Origin: JAKLKS01 sp964370855
GTDB lineage: Bacteria > Planctomycetota > JAJSAM01 > JAKLKS01
Direction: 5' to 3'
DNA: 64,000 nt
Assembly (NCBI GenBank): GCA_964370855.1
Contig: CAYJMF010000001.1
Location: forward strand, 1-64,000
This document shows, piece by piece, positions 1-8,931 of this stretch. The stretch's first letter is position 1. Each line of letters begins with the position of its first letter. Made by a program: the position numbers and the translations under genes. The notes below the pieces were generated by a model. The model was not told the DNA's origin. It ran no database searches and worked only from the letters and a program-made list of their open reading frames with translations.

Positions 1-731
1 CAAACCCCGTCCCGAGGTCACCTACGAAACGGCAAGAGTTTCGTTACAGATCACATACGCCCCCCGGGGGTCTCGAACCCGCCCCGGAATCGAGAAGGGC
101 CGCTGCGCACAGACCGTCCCCCGGGCCGGGTCGCACGTCCCTCCCGACGAGGGGGACCGCTGCCTGTGTCAGCGGCCCTTCGGGCTGGATCCTGGATCCG
201 GGGAGGGTTGGAGATCAAGAGGAAAGCTCAGAATCGGGGCGGAGGCCTACAGGGTCAGGCCCCGAGAGTGCCGGCGGGGTGGCGAGGGACGACGGGCGGA
301 CCCGAGGAGGGGCAGGTTTCCCTTCAGATTGAATTCCGGGAGAGTCCCAAGCACGGATTTCAGCGCCGGAGCCCCGTGTCGCCGTGTTTCAGTTCAATAT
401 GGTCCTCGTAAATGTGTCCGTTCGCGGCATCCGCCATTAGACGGTGCGTACGCTGGATTTGAACTGGGAGGAGAATTGCACCGCCATTGAACTGCCTCGG
501 CCCTGCGCGACCCGAATTCCGTGCGATTTCCATCGACGGCGGCATTCCACATTCCCTCGACCGCCTCCACCGTGAATCCTCCCTGGTTCATCCACACTCC
601 CACTCCTTCCGTCCTCTCCCCGCGGTAGGGTTCCGCGGGGCGGGCCCGATTTGCCCTCGGGCCGAACGACCGCCGCGCCGGCTCTCGCCCCCATCCTCCG
701 GGGCGGCGGCGACCGTGCGGAGGCCGCCACC
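1..731. other. Leader region without a convincing gene
   Basis: No open frame here has a good start, ribosome binding site and protein-like composition together. It holds a 7-bp inverted repeat (ACGAAAC at 24-30, GTTTCGT at 38-44), which could be an operator or a weak terminator, and the first copy of a long structured repeat (75-183, listed separately). The rest is ordinary GC-rich sequence leading to the ribosome binding site of the gene at 732. Confidence 0.5.
75..183 (+). repeat. Structured direct repeat, copy 1
   Basis: About 109 bases that recur in the same orientation at 21303-21410. The outer arms AAGGGCCGCTG (95-105) and CAGCGGCCCTT (170-180) are perfectly complementary. Inside them CACAG and CTGTG also pair, and then a C-rich and a G-rich strand face each other, so the unit can fold into one long hairpin. 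A shared 5' tail (GAACCCGCCCCGG) precedes the hairpin in both copies. No T-run follows. It could be a structured RNA, a REP/MITE-like element or an end marker of an inserted block. Confidence 0.75.
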
Positions 732-1316
732 ATGTCCACGTTCGACTCACGCCCCAGGAGCGGCGCCCGGGGCCTCCCCACCGCGGCCCAGGTCTCTGGC
801 GGCATGACGGCCCTCGACCGGCAGCTGGCGCGCATGCGGGGGCACGACGTGCGGATCCGGGACCTCGCCAGAATGGCGAACGAGGCCTCGTCCGTGGAGG
901 AGCAACGGGCACGACGGATGGAGGCGACCCTGGCGGCCATCCTCGCGCAACAGGTGGCGGCACGAACCGAGGCGCCCGCCGGGTCCAGGGCGGCCCGGAT
1001 GGGGCCCCTGGAGAAGGCCCTCGGGATGCTGGCGACCGACGTGGCCACAGGTCGCGCCCCCGGAAGCCTGCGGTCCTACGCCCGGCGGGTCGGCTGCGCG
1101 CCTTCGACGCTGTCACGGAAGGTGCGGGAGGCCGACGGCCGGGAGGTAGCGAACGCCTTCCAGAAGATCCTCCGGACCGCGCAGGCCAGCGCCCTCGGGC
1201 GCGAGGCGCGGAAGAGGAGCCACGACCCGAGGACCGGGGAGGCGGACGTCGTGGAGGGACGCCTTCCCGCCCGTTCCTCCCGCCCCGGCGGCGGCACCAT
1301 GGACCGCGAGGAGTAG
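732..1316 (+). CDS. Predicted small DNA-binding protein of integrative element
   Basis: 194 aa. I chose the ATG at 732 because GGAGG lies 8 bases upstream; the frame stays open further upstream but only with a TTG start and proline-rich sequence. The middle is helical and rich in Arg, Ala and Glu. Around residues 115-140 a helix-turn-helix-like stretch (SLRSYARRVGCAPSTLSRKV) is visible. The C-terminus is basic and disordered. It sits just upstream of palindromic sites (1339-1444) and of the replication genes, so control of those genes is a reasonable inference. I do not recognise the family. Confidence 0.6.
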   Translation: MSTFDSRPRSGARGLPTAAQVSGGMTALDRQLARMRGHDVRIRDLARMANEASSVEEQRARRMEATLAAILAQQVAARTEAPAGSRAARMGPLEKALGMLATDVATGRAPGSLRSYARRVGCAPSTLSRKVREADGREVANAFQKILRTAQASALGREARKRSHDPRTGEADVVEGRLPARSSRPGGGTMDREE

Positions 1317-1338
1317 CGCCGGTCCCTCCCTGTCGCGC

Positions 1339-1444
1339 GTGTTGCGCGGAGCGTTGCGGCGCAACACTTCCGGGGACCCTCCGCGCACGCAATCCCCCTC
1401 CCCGCAAGGGGTAGCGGTTCCGGGATGCGTGTTGCGGCGCAACA
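1339..1444. promoter_or_regulatory. Palindromic operator or origin-like sites
   Basis: Two near-identical palindromes lie in the gap before the replication genes: GTTGCGGCGCAAC at 1353-1365 and TGTTGCGGCGCAACA at 1430-1444. An extra GTGTTGCG half-site at 1339-1346 pairs with the CGCAACAC at the end of the first palindrome. Spacing between the palindrome centres is about 78 bp. They could be operators for the upstream DNA-binding protein or binding sites at a replication origin served by the primase-helicase downstream. Confidence 0.6.
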
Positions 1445-1486
1445 TCCTCCGGATGAGGGGAGGGACATCTCCCCCGGAGGTGAACC

Positions 1487-1753
1487 ATGCGCGGCCGCGT
1501 TGCCGTTCCCGACGAACCCGCCGACAGCCCGACGGCGTGGTTCGCGGTGCTGGAGAGGGCGCTTCGGACCAACGACTTCCCCCTCGCCCAGGAGGCCAAG
1601 GCGCGTCTGGCCGCCCTCGGTGTGGTGGTGAGGCTGACGGGACTTCGCCCCCGCCGCCCCCGCTCCGTGGCATGGTGCCCCCTCTGCGCGGACCGCCCCG
1701 CGGAACGGGGTGGCGGTCCCTGCCCGCGATGCCGCGAGGGGAGGCGGCCGTGA
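1487..1753 (+). CDS. Small zinc-ribbon protein upstream of primase
   Basis: 88 aa, with a strong ribosome binding site (GGAGGTGAACC) before ATG 1487. Residues 14-50 look helical. The C-terminus has two CxxC pairs (CPLC and CPRC) typical of a small zinc ribbon. Its stop overlaps the GTG start of the primase-helicase as GTGA, so the two are translationally coupled. A role as a DNA-binding helper of replication or a regulator is inferred from position only. Confidence 0.65.
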   Translation: MRGRVAVPDEPADSPTAWFAVLERALRTNDFPLAQEAKARLAALGVVVRLTGLRPRRPRSVAWCPLCADRPAERGGGPCPRCREGRRP

Positions 1754-4533
1754 CCCGCACCCCCGACCCCGTCCTCGTCGCCGCCGTGGACGCTGCCGTC
1801 CGCCAGCGGGACGCCGTCCAGGAGAAGGACGAGGTCTACTTCCGCTGCCCGAACGAGGCCCGCCACAGCCACGGGGACGCCGACCCATCGGCCCGCTGGA
1901 ACCCGAAGAAGGCGGTGTGGTGCTGCCCGGTCTGCGCCGAAGGTGACGGCGCGGTGGACCTGGCCCGGCGGCTGGGCCTCGAGACGGCCCGGAAGGGCCG
2001 AGGGCGGCGCACGGCGCCCACGGTCCTCCCCGGGCAACTGGTCAAGATCCAGGACTCCTTGGCGAAGGCCGCCGCGCGGACCGGCGGCCGGAGGAGGACG
2101 CGGTTCGCCCGGGCGACCGTCGCGACGGTGTACGCGATCAAGGACGCGGACGGACACCTCGTCGCCGAGCACGTCCGCCACGACCCGGCGCCGAACGCCG
2201 AGGGGGCGAAGTCCTTCACCTGGCGGCGCGAGGGCAGGAACACCCTCGGGGGCCTCGAGGCGGCGGCGCTGCCTCTCTACCGGTCCGAGGACCTGAAGGC
2301 GCTTCCCGACGGCGCTGTCGTCCTCGTCACCGAGGGTGAGAAGGCCGCCGACGCGCTTCGCAAGCACGGCATCCCCGCCGTGGGCACGGTCTGCGGCGCG
2401 GGGACCACTCCCAGCGCCGCGTCCCTTCAGCCCCTGGTCCGCCTCGACCCGGTGCTGTGGGCCGACAATGACCGGGCGGGCGAGAAGCACATGGACGGGA
2501 TCGCCCTCGGGCTCCTCGCCAGCAAGGCCGGGCGGGTCCGCCTCTTCCGCTGGCCCGGGGCGCCGAGGAAGGGGGACGCCTTCGACTTCTTCGAGAGGGG
2601 CGGCACCGTGGAGGAGTTCCGCGTCCTCCTCGAGGCCGCCGCCCCCGTGGAGGTCTCCTCGCGGCAGACCGCCGCCGAGCCGGCCGACGACGGCACCGCC
2701 TCGCCCGTTCACCGGAAGCCGCGACGCCCGGAGATCCACGTCCGCGATCAACTGACGCGCGTGGTGGACGAGGCCGAGGCACTCCTACTCGCCGACCCCT
2801 GCGCCACCATCTTCGTCCGCGCCCGGATGCTGGTGCGCGTCCTCCGGGAGGGGACGAAGCCCCGGGACGGCATCCGCCGCGCCCCGCACCAGCCCGTCAT
2901 CGCGCCCTACACCGCGGGGGCGTTCCGGGAGCGCCTCGACCGCACGGCGGAGTGGATGAAGTGGAGCGCCACCTACCAGACCTGGGTCGCGGCGCTGCCG
3001 CCCTCCTGGGTCGTGGAGACTCTCCTGGAGAGGGGCGAGTGGGCCTTCCCGCCGCTGGAGGGCGTCATCGAGGCCCCCTGCCTCCGGCCCGACGGCACGG
3101 TGCTGGATCGGCCCGGCTACGACGACGCCACGGGCCTCCTCTACGAGCCCACCTCCGAGTACCCGTCCATCCCCGAGGCCCCGACGCTGGAGGAGGCCCG
3201 CGCGGCGGCGGCGCTACTCCTGGACCCCTTCTGCGACTTCCCGTTCCTCTCGGCGTCCTCGCGGGCCGCGGTCCTCTCGGCGGTGTTGACCGTCGTCGCC
3301 CGGGCGGCCATCGACGGCCCCGTGCCGATGTTCGCCGCGAGGGCCCCGGGACCCGGGACGGGCAAGGGACTGGTCGTCGAGACCATCGCCACCATCGTCA
3401 CGGGACGCACGCCCTCCCTCGTCACCCACGTCAGCGACCCCGACGAGATGCGAAAGCGCATCCTGGCCGTGGCGGTCGAGGGCCTGCCGCTGGTCCTCGT
3501 GGACAACCTCGACGGAGTGCTGGGGTCCTCGGTCTTCGCGGCGGCGCTGACGGCGCGTGAGTGGACCGACCGCTACCTCGGGGTCTCGAAGATGGTGACG
3601 GCGCCGCTGAGGACCGTGTGGTTCGTGAACGGGAACAACCTCCGGTTCGGGGCCACCCTCGGCCGCCGCGTCATCCCCATCGACATGGACGCCAAGGTGG
3701 AGCACCCGGAGGACCGCGGCGGCTTCCGCTACCCGGAGGTCCTCTCCCACGTCCTCGGGGTCCGGCCGCAGCTGGTCGCGGCGGCCCTCACCATCCTCCG
3801 GGCCTTCGTCGTCGCGGGCCGGCCCCGCCACGGGAAGGTCCCCATGGGGTCCTTCGAGTCCTGGGACCGCTGGGTGCGCGCCTGCTGCGTCTGGGTGGGC
3901 GTCGGGGACCCCGCCGGGACCGACGACCCGGCGTCCGGTCGCGGGCGCATCCGGGCGGAGTCGGACGAGGACCTCGACAGCCTCCGGGGACTCCTCACCG
4001 CGCTTCGGGACGCCTTCGGGGCGGAGACCTTCACGGCGGCCGAGGCCCTCGCCAAGTCCGCGGGGGAACCCGTCCTCATCGAGGCGTTGCGGACCGTGGC
4101 CCTCACGAAGAAGGGGACCATCGACGGGCGGTCGGTGGGCAACGCCTTCAAGGACTGGCGGGGGCGCATCGTCGGCGGCCTCCACCTGGACCTCGTCGCC
4201 ACCGCCAAGGGCGGCGTCAAGACCTGGCGGGTGGCAGGCGAGGTCGGGCTGGAGGGTAGGGTGGGTCAGGGTGAGTCACTCTCCCACCTAACCGCGACGA
4301 ATCCTCCCTCCTCTACTGTGGCGGGCGCGGGGGCGGATAGGCCGGAAAGTGAGTCACCCCGACTCACCCACGCCGACCAGCCTTCCCCGGCATCCCCGCC
4401 CGCCCTGCCCGACACCGCGGGGGCAGCGTGCTCCGAGGCCCCCGCCACGCCCGGGCACATGGTGGACTGCGACTGCGCGGAGTGCATTCCGCTGGACCTC
4501 ATGTCCATCGCCGCCGAGGAGGACCGGGCATGA
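1750..4533 (+). CDS. CHC2 zinc-finger/Toprim primase-helicase
   Basis: 927 aa if translation starts at GTG 1750, coupled to the preceding stop. Residues 30-80 form a CHC2-type zinc finger (C33, H39/H41, C58-C62). Residues 185-290 form a Toprim domain with the invariant Glu in TEGE (E195) and the DxD in ADNDRAG (D239, D241). Around residues 530-545 there is a P-loop-like GPGTGKG and near 585 a hydrophobic LVLVDN strand, as in the NTPase half of phage and satellite primase-helicases. The last 70 residues are low complexity. It would prime and unwind the element's own DNA during replication. Such a protein beside an integrase and with no capsid genes points to a phage satellite or small integrative element. 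Confidence 0.85.
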   Translation: MTRTPDPVLVAAVDAAVRQRDAVQEKDEVYFRCPNEARHSHGDADPSARWNPKKAVWCCPVCAEGDGAVDLARRLGLETARKGRGRRTAPTVLPGQLVKIQDSLAKAAARTGGRRRTRFARATVATVYAIKDADGHLVAEHVRHDPAPNAEGAKSFTWRREGRNTLGGLEAAALPLYRSEDLKALPDGAVVLVTEGEKAADALRKHGIPAVGTVCGAGTTPSAASLQPLVRLDPVLWADNDRAGEKHMDGIALGLLASKAGRVRLFRWPGAPRKGDAFDFFERGGTVEEFRVLLEAAAPVEVSSRQTAAEPADDGTASPVHRKPRRPEIHVRDQLTRVVDEAEALLLADPCATIFVRARMLVRVLREGTKPRDGIRRAPHQPVIAPYTAGAFRERLDRTAEWMKWSATYQTWVAALPPSWVVETLLERGEWAFPPLEGVIEAPCLRPDGTVLDRPGYDDATGLLYEPTSEYPSIPEAPTLEEARAAAALLLDPFCDFPFLSASSRAAVLSAVLTVVARAAIDGPVPMFAARAPGPGTGKGLVVETIATIVTGRTPSLVTHVSDPDEMRKRILAVAVEGLPLVLVDNLDGVLGSSVFAAALTAREWTDRYLGVSKMVTAPLRTVWFVNGNNLRFGATLGRRVIPIDMDAKVEHPEDRGGFRYPEVLSHVLGVRPQLVAAALTILRAFVVAGRPRHGKVPMGSFESWDRWVRACCVWVGVGDPAGTDDPASGRGRIRAESDEDLDSLRGLLTALRDAFGAETFTAAEALAKSAGEPVLIEALRTVALTKKGTIDGRSVGNAFKDWRGRIVGGLHLDLVATAKGGVKTWRVAGEVGLEGRVGQGESLSHLTATNPPSSTVAGAGADRPESESPRLTHADQPSPASPPALPDTAGAACSEAPATPGHMVDCDCAECIPLDLMSIAAEEDRA

Positions 4534-4919
4534 GGCGGCCCGTCCGTCCCTCCATCGAGAGGCCCCCCAAGGCGGGGGTCGTTTGTGACAGGTCTCGCCC
4601 CTCGTACCGGGCGATGCGTCTCGCGCGTGCGTCCGCCATACAAGGCAGGGGGGGGTCAGTGGAGAAACCAGCGATGCCCGCGTGCCTGCAGTGTGGGGCA
4701 CTGATGCCTCCTCGGACCGGGACCGGCCGCCCGCGGCGCTACTGCGGCCCGCGCTGCAGGCGCCGGAGGGAGTACGCCCGAAGGATCTGGTCCCGCGCCC
4801 AGCGATGGATACGCGCTGCCGAGATGAACGCGCGATGGGAGGGGCTGACGCCCCGCCAGCGGGAGGCCCACCGGCAACTCGCCGGGGAACTCCGTCGGCG
4901 GGCGGGGGTGCGGCCGTGA
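4530..4919 (+). CDS. Zinc-finger protein following primase
   Basis: 129 aa from ATG 4530, which overlaps the primase stop as ATGA and has GAGGAGG upstream. The N-terminal 48 residues are of poor quality, so a start at ATG 4674 (MPACLQCG) is possible. The core has CLQCG followed by a YCGPRCRRRR motif, a CxxC-x(n)-CxxxC zinc knuckle with a basic tail common in small phage-associated DNA-binding proteins. Co-transcribed with the primase; function unknown. Confidence 0.6.
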   Translation: MRRPVRPSIERPPKAGVVCDRSRPSYRAMRLARASAIQGRGGSVEKPAMPACLQCGALMPPRTGTGRPRRYCGPRCRRRREYARRIWSRAQRWIRAAEMNARWEGLTPRQREAHRQLAGELRRRAGVRP

Positions 4920-5002
4920 AGCGGGCCCACGCCCCGACCTCGCCCGTGGACGCGAGACCGCCGCGCCCGGTCGGGCACGCGGCGGCTGGTGGGACCGTCT
5001 GT

Positions 5003-5503
5003 CTACTTCATGACCGCGCGGAGGCGGTTGGACAGGCTCCCCCCCTTGTTCCCCACCTCCGCCCGGGGGCCGATGTGCGCCTCCACGAACCGATACGCCG
5101 CCTTGTTCACCGACTCCTCGAGGACGGCGAACGGGATCACCTCCTCGGTGTCGGGGCGCCCCTTCACGGCGACCCGGACGCCCCGGTCGGTCTTCTCCAC
5201 GAGGAAGGTGACCTTCTCCGAGACGTTCGCCCCGCGCCCGCCTTCATGCTCGCAGGGGACCTGGGCCTTCCGGCAGGCCAGCCGGTACGGGGTCACCGCC
5301 CGGCGGTACGCCTCCTTCGCGCCGGCCATGGGGGTGCGGGCCTTCTCCGTCATCTCGTGGGCCTCGGCCTCCGCGACGGCCAGGGCGGTCTTCGCCACCT
5401 CGACGGACTTCCGCAGGACGTCGAGGTCGCCGGCGGGCGGGGCCTTCTTCGCCGCCGCCGGCTTCGCCCGGTTCTTCCGCGCCTTGCTCTTCGTCTTCGC
5501 CAT
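5003..5503 (-). CDS. Hypothetical basic/helical protein
   Basis: 166 aa. The start at 5503 follows GGGAGGAGA. The N-terminus is very basic (MAKTKSKARKNRAKPAAAKK), as in nucleic-acid-binding tails. Residues 30-75 are an Ala/Glu helix and the C-terminal half looks alpha/beta (strands around TFLVEKTDRGVRVAVKG). It is the only minus-strand gene in this rightward module, so it has its own promoter. I do not recognise a family. Confidence 0.6.
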   Translation of the reverse strand: MAKTKSKARKNRAKPAAAKKAPPAGDLDVLRKSVEVAKTALAVAEAEAHEMTEKARTPMAGAKEAYRRAVTPYRLACRKAQVPCEHEGGRGANVSEKVTFLVEKTDRGVRVAVKGRPDTEEVIPFAVLEESVNKAAYRFVEAHIGPRAEVGNKGGSLSNRLRAVMK

Positions 5504-5799
5504 GTGCGTCTCCTCCCGGGAGGGGTCCTGGGGTCCATCTCTTCTGCCCCCGGGGCGTCGAGGCCCGCCCGCTCCTCGGCCCCCGCGAAGCGGTCGCATG
5601 AGGGCGAGAGGCGGGGAACACATCAAGGACGTTCCACCGCGAACTGGATCGAGGCTTCCAACCTGTGGCCAGCAGAGTGAGGGGGCCTCGGGAGGCGGCC
5701 GCGGACTTGTCCGACCCTGAGGCGGTGATGAACTCGGTGAGGCCGGAGCACGGTCCCGCGCCGGCCCCGGTGAAACCCGGGACCCCAGGAGGAAGCACG

Positions 5800-6435
5800 A
5801 TGCTGGACGGTCTGGAGACGCGGCTGAGGAGGCTCTTCTCGACGACGGGCGGGAAGTCGCTCCTGGAGGGCCTGGAGCGCGAGGCCACCCAGACCGAGAA
5901 CGCCCTCGACGCCCGGCGGGCCGCCGCGGCCCGCGTCGAGGGGGCCAGGCGCCGGCAGCACGAAGAGGAACCGGCGCTCGAGGCGGCGATTGCGATGGCC
6001 GATGAGGCGCTGAAGGAGGCCAGGAGGTGCCTCGACGAGGCCCACCGTGCCAGGTACGAGACCGGCATGGCCCTTCGGCGCCACCGGGACCGCGTCCTCG
6101 ACGACATTCGCCGCGGCGAGGGGGAACTGCGGAGAACGGCCGACCCGCGGATCCTCGCCGCCTACGCCCGGGTCCACGAAGCCTGCGCCGAGTGGCACCA
6201 CACCGCGCGCCGGCTCCTGCGGATCGTGGTGCATGGGGAGTTCATGAACTCCTACCGCGTGGCGGAGAACGAGGCGGAGGTGAATGCGCTGGAACGGCGC
6301 CTGGAGGACTGCCACGCGGCCCTGGAGAGGCTGACTCTCGTTGCGGCTCCCGCGGAGGAGGAGATCACGGCAGCGGTCCGGGAGGCCGACGCCGCGGTCG
6401 GGGCGGTGACGCTGCCCGACGGCGGCGGCCGGTAG
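5800..6435 (+). CDS. Coiled-coil hypothetical protein
   Basis: 211 aa from ATG 5800, which has AGGAGGA at the right distance; the open frame upstream of it is Pro-rich and poorly protein-like. Nearly all of the protein is a charged helix rich in Glu, Ala and Arg, predicted as a long coiled coil. There are no catalytic motifs. It is followed 25 bases later by the next gene of the element. A structural or scaffolding role is possible; no function is assigned. Confidence 0.6.
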   Translation: MLDGLETRLRRLFSTTGGKSLLEGLEREATQTENALDARRAAAARVEGARRRQHEEEPALEAAIAMADEALKEARRCLDEAHRARYETGMALRRHRDRVLDDIRRGEGELRRTADPRILAAYARVHEACAEWHHTARRLLRIVVHGEFMNSYRVAENEAEVNALERRLEDCHAALERLTLVAAPAEEEITAAVREADAAVGAVTLPDGGGR

Positions 6436-6460
6436 GGGTCCCCCCGGAAAGGAGGTCGTG

Positions 6461-6883
6461 ATGACGAACCGGACACCGAAGTCGCGGGAGGCGAGGATGC
6501 GGGTCGTGGAGGTCCTCAAGCTCGAGGCCGGCATGGTGGAGTTCATCCGCACCCCCAGCCGGGACCAGCGGCTGCGGCTCCTCGCCCTTTGGAGGCTTCA
6601 GGCCGGCCTGCCCGCGTACGACCCGGCCCCCCGCCGCCCCGCCGGAAAGGGCACGCCCATCGACGTGTCCTTCCTCGTCCGGGAACAGGCCCGCGTGGAG
6701 GCGAGGCGGAAGGCCCGCCGGAGGACCCTCAACGCCCTCGGTCTCCACGAGGACGCCCAGGGCCGCACCGTCTGCGTCCTCTGCGGCGAGGCGGTCTCCA
6801 CGGCGTTCACCGGCCTCCGGGGTGCCTCGCCCTGGGCCGAGGGGCTGTGGCACCGGACCCTGTGCGCCGCGAGGGCGACGTAG
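6461..6883 (+). CDS. Hypothetical protein with CxxC motif
   Basis: About 140 aa. GGAGG at 6451-6455 precedes ATG 6461; the GTG at 6458 in the same frame is an alternative. The N-terminal 50 residues are helical. A basic region follows (ARRKARRRTLNALGL), then CVLCG near residue 108, which resembles half of a zinc site. It lies directly ahead of the excisionase-like gene in the same direction. Family unknown. Confidence 0.55.
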   Translation: MTNRTPKSREARMRVVEVLKLEAGMVEFIRTPSRDQRLRLLALWRLQAGLPAYDPAPRRPAGKGTPIDVSFLVREQARVEARRKARRRTLNALGLHEDAQGRTVCVLCGEAVSTAFTGLRGASPWAEGLWHRTLCAARAT

Positions 6884-6891
6884 GACCGCCG

Positions 6892-7219
6892 ATGACCGAC
6901 GCCCCGCCCCCTCCTACCCGGCGCCCTCCTCACGGTCCCGGAAGCCCTCCGCCTCCTGCCCGTGGGGCGGGCCACCATGTACCGGCTCCTGGACCAGGGG
7001 ACCGTCCCCTCCGTCCGAGTCGCCTCCCTGGGGTCCCGACGGGGCCGGATCCTCGTCGTCCGCGCTGGCCTGGAGTCCTTTGTTGCCGGCCTCACCCCCG
7101 CTCCCGAACCTCATCCCCTCCCCCGTCCCGAGTCCCGGAGGCGGCCCTCGCGCCGCGTGGACGTGGACGCCCTCCGGGCCCGGATCATCGGGATCACCTC
7201 CGCCCGGGAGGCCTCCTGA
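6892..7219 (+). pseudogene. Excisionase-like MerR/HTH_17 protein, frameshifted
   Basis: The frame ending at 7219 encodes a clear excisionase-type helix-turn-helix (ALRLLPVGRATMYRLLDQG) and the following strand. It has no start codon ahead of the first helix, because TGA lies at 6893-6895 and the first GTG is at 6959. The only ATG with an upstream AGGA (6892) is in another frame. Removing one C from the run at 6907-6911 joins that ATG to the helix-turn-helix frame and gives a normal N-terminus (MTDAPPLLPGALLTVPEALR). So this is a one-base insertion, a sequencing error or a slippage site. Its TGA overlaps the integrase ATG. Confidence 0.65.
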
Positions 7220-8715
7220 TGGGGCAGGAATTCCTCCAGAACTCCCTTGAGGCGCCCCCCGCCACGAGCCCTCATGTGGCCATGATCAACCACCAGACGA
7301 CCGACGCCCCCGGGCCCGAGTCCCGGGACCGACGCTCTGCGTCCTCTCCCCAGGAGGAGGGGGGCCGCCGCCGGCGCCGCCTCTTCGGCCGGATCTACCG
7401 CAAGCCGACGTCCCAGTCGACTTGGTACATCCGGTACCCCGACCCCGAGAGGCAGCGGGCGCCCAACGGTCGGGTCCGAGAGATCGTCCGGTCCGTCCCC
7501 ACCCGCCGGGCCGCCGAGGCCCTCCTGGCCGAGGTCCGGCGGGCCCTCTACTCCGGCGCCTACGAATCCCCGCTTCCCGCACTGCCGGCGCCGAGCGCCC
7601 CCGGGACGGCCCCCGCTGTTCCCGGGGACCGCCCACGCACCTTCACCGTCCTCGACGCCCTCGACGAGTTCATCGACACCCGCGAGGCCGCTGGCCGGTC
7701 CCCGACGACCATCGTCAGCTACCGCGGCCACCGGGATGCCGTCGCGCAGAGTCCCCTGGGGGTCCTCCCCGCCGCCGAGGTCACCCCCGCCGACATCGAG
7801 GCCTTCCGGGCATGGCGGCGGGAGCGGTCCTGGAGGGCCGTGCGCCGCCCCGGGCGCGTGGACGATCCCGATGTGAAGGTGATCCCCCGGGCGGCGTCGG
7901 ACTCGACCGTGAACCGGGCCCTCACCGTCCTCGGGGCCGCCTTCAACAGGCTGGTGAAGCTCGGTCGCCTCCGCGAGAACCCCGTCGCCCGGGTCTCCAA
8001 GGCCCGCGAGCCCCGCCACGCCCGGGCCGCCCTCTCCAAGGACGAGGCCCGACGCCTCATCGATGCCGCGGGCCCCCACCTGCGCCCCCTCATCGTGGCC
8101 GGCCTCTACACCGGGGCCCGCCGCGGGGAACTTCTCCGTCTCACCTGGGCCGACGTGAACTTCGAGTCCGGGACCATCGCTCTCTTCCGCCCCAAGGTCG
8201 GGAACTCCTCCCGGCTCCCTCTCCACCCCCGCCTCGCCGAGGAACTCCTCGAGGTCCGGGAGGCGCGGGCGCGGAAGCGGGGCCGCCCCGTCCCCGACGA
8301 CGAGCACATCTTCCTCGCGAGGTCCGGCCGCCCCTGGGTGACCATCCAGCGCGCCTTCCTGAAGGCGCTGAGGACCGCCGGCCTCGAGGGGCGCAAGGGC
8401 CTCTGCTACCACTCGCTACGCCACACCTTCGCCGTCCACTTCCTCGAGGGCGGCGCGGCGGTCCCGGACCTCCAGGGCCTCCTCGGCCACGCGGACCTGA
8501 CGACCACCCAAGTCTACGCCCGCATGGTGGACAGCCGGACCCGAGAGAGCCTCCTGGCGCTGGACTACGGCGGCCCGCGTAGGCCCCCCCGGCCCCCCCG
8601 ATCAAGATGTGGATCCCCCCCGCCCCCGCTACAATGCCGCCGTCGCGCCGGGGCACCGCCACAGCGCCCCGTCGCGGCGGACGCGAGCATGCGTGGACAC
8701 CTCTTGCGAACCTGA
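7219..8715 (+). CDS. int: Tyrosine integrase (element 1)
   Basis: 498 aa, starting at ATG 7219, which overlaps the excisionase stop (TGATG). The C-terminal half carries the full tyrosine recombinase set: R301 in TGARRGE, H398 and R401 in HSLRHTF, H424 in LLGHADL and the nucleophile Y433 in TTQVYARM. Residues 145-250 are the SAM-like core-binding domain (TVLDALDEFID onward). About 60 residues of low-complexity tail follow the catalytic domain. It would catalyse site-specific integration and excision. It reads toward tRNA-Gly only 70 bases away, the usual position relative to an att site. Confidence 0.93.
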   Translation: MGQEFLQNSLEAPPATSPHVAMINHQTTDAPGPESRDRRSASSPQEEGGRRRRRLFGRIYRKPTSQSTWYIRYPDPERQRAPNGRVREIVRSVPTRRAAEALLAEVRRALYSGAYESPLPALPAPSAPGTAPAVPGDRPRTFTVLDALDEFIDTREAAGRSPTTIVSYRGHRDAVAQSPLGVLPAAEVTPADIEAFRAWRRERSWRAVRRPGRVDDPDVKVIPRAASDSTVNRALTVLGAAFNRLVKLGRLRENPVARVSKAREPRHARAALSKDEARRLIDAAGPHLRPLIVAGLYTGARRGELLRLTWADVNFESGTIALFRPKVGNSSRLPLHPRLAEELLEVREARARKRGRPVPDDEHIFLARSGRPWVTIQRAFLKALRTAGLEGRKGLCYHSLRHTFAVHFLEGGAAVPDLQGLLGHADLTTTQVYARMVDSRTRESLLALDYGGPRRPPRPPRSRCGSPPPPLQCRRRAGAPPQRPVAADASMRGHLLRT

Positions 8716-8742
8716 GGTCCGCAGCGGAAACCGATGCTCGCG
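8682..8742. repeat. Inverted repeat between integrase end and tRNA
   Basis: CGCGAGCAT at 8682-8690 and ATGCTCGCG at 8734-8742 form a perfect 9-bp inverted repeat with a 43-bp spacer. It overlaps the integrase 3' end and lies just before tRNA-Gly. It may be a recombinase arm-binding site or part of the tRNA promoter region. Confidence 0.4.
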
Positions 8743-8785
8743 GGCCGTCGCCGCAAGTCGCGCACGGACGCGCAGATGCAACGGG

Positions 8786-8860
8786 GCGGGCGTAGCTCAG
8801 TGGTAGAGCATCGGCTTCCCAAGCCGAATGTCGAGGGTTCGATCCCCTTCGCCCGCTCCA
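8786..8860 (+). tRNA. tRNA-Gly(CCC), CCA encoded
   Basis: A full cloverleaf can be drawn. The acceptor arms are GCGGGCG (8786-8792) and CGCCCGC (8850-8856). The anticodon stem TCGGC/GCCGA holds the loop TTCCCAA, giving anticodon CCC. The T-arm loop is TTCGATC, and T-CCA ends the gene. It reads Gly GGG codons. Two unrelated integrases converge on it, so it is very probably an integration site. Confidence 0.95.
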
Positions 8861-8869
8861 AATCCCCCC

Positions 8870-8884
8870 GAGGCTAACAGCCTC
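8870..8884. terminator. Short hairpin after tRNA-Gly
   Basis: GAGGC and GCCTC flank the 5-base loop TAACA, 10 bases past the tRNA. A short T-poor tail follows, so as an intrinsic terminator it is weak. It may instead belong to the attachment region. Confidence 0.35.
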
Positions 8885-8931
8885 ATAAGCATGGGGTTAC
8901 GACGCTTTCCCTTCCTCCGAACGGTCGGTTT

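Noticed and set aside
394..2751. Long minus-strand open frame of 785 codons
   Set aside because: It is antisense to the DNA-binding protein and primase genes, has no ribosome binding site and reads as Arg/Gly/Pro-rich shadow sequence.
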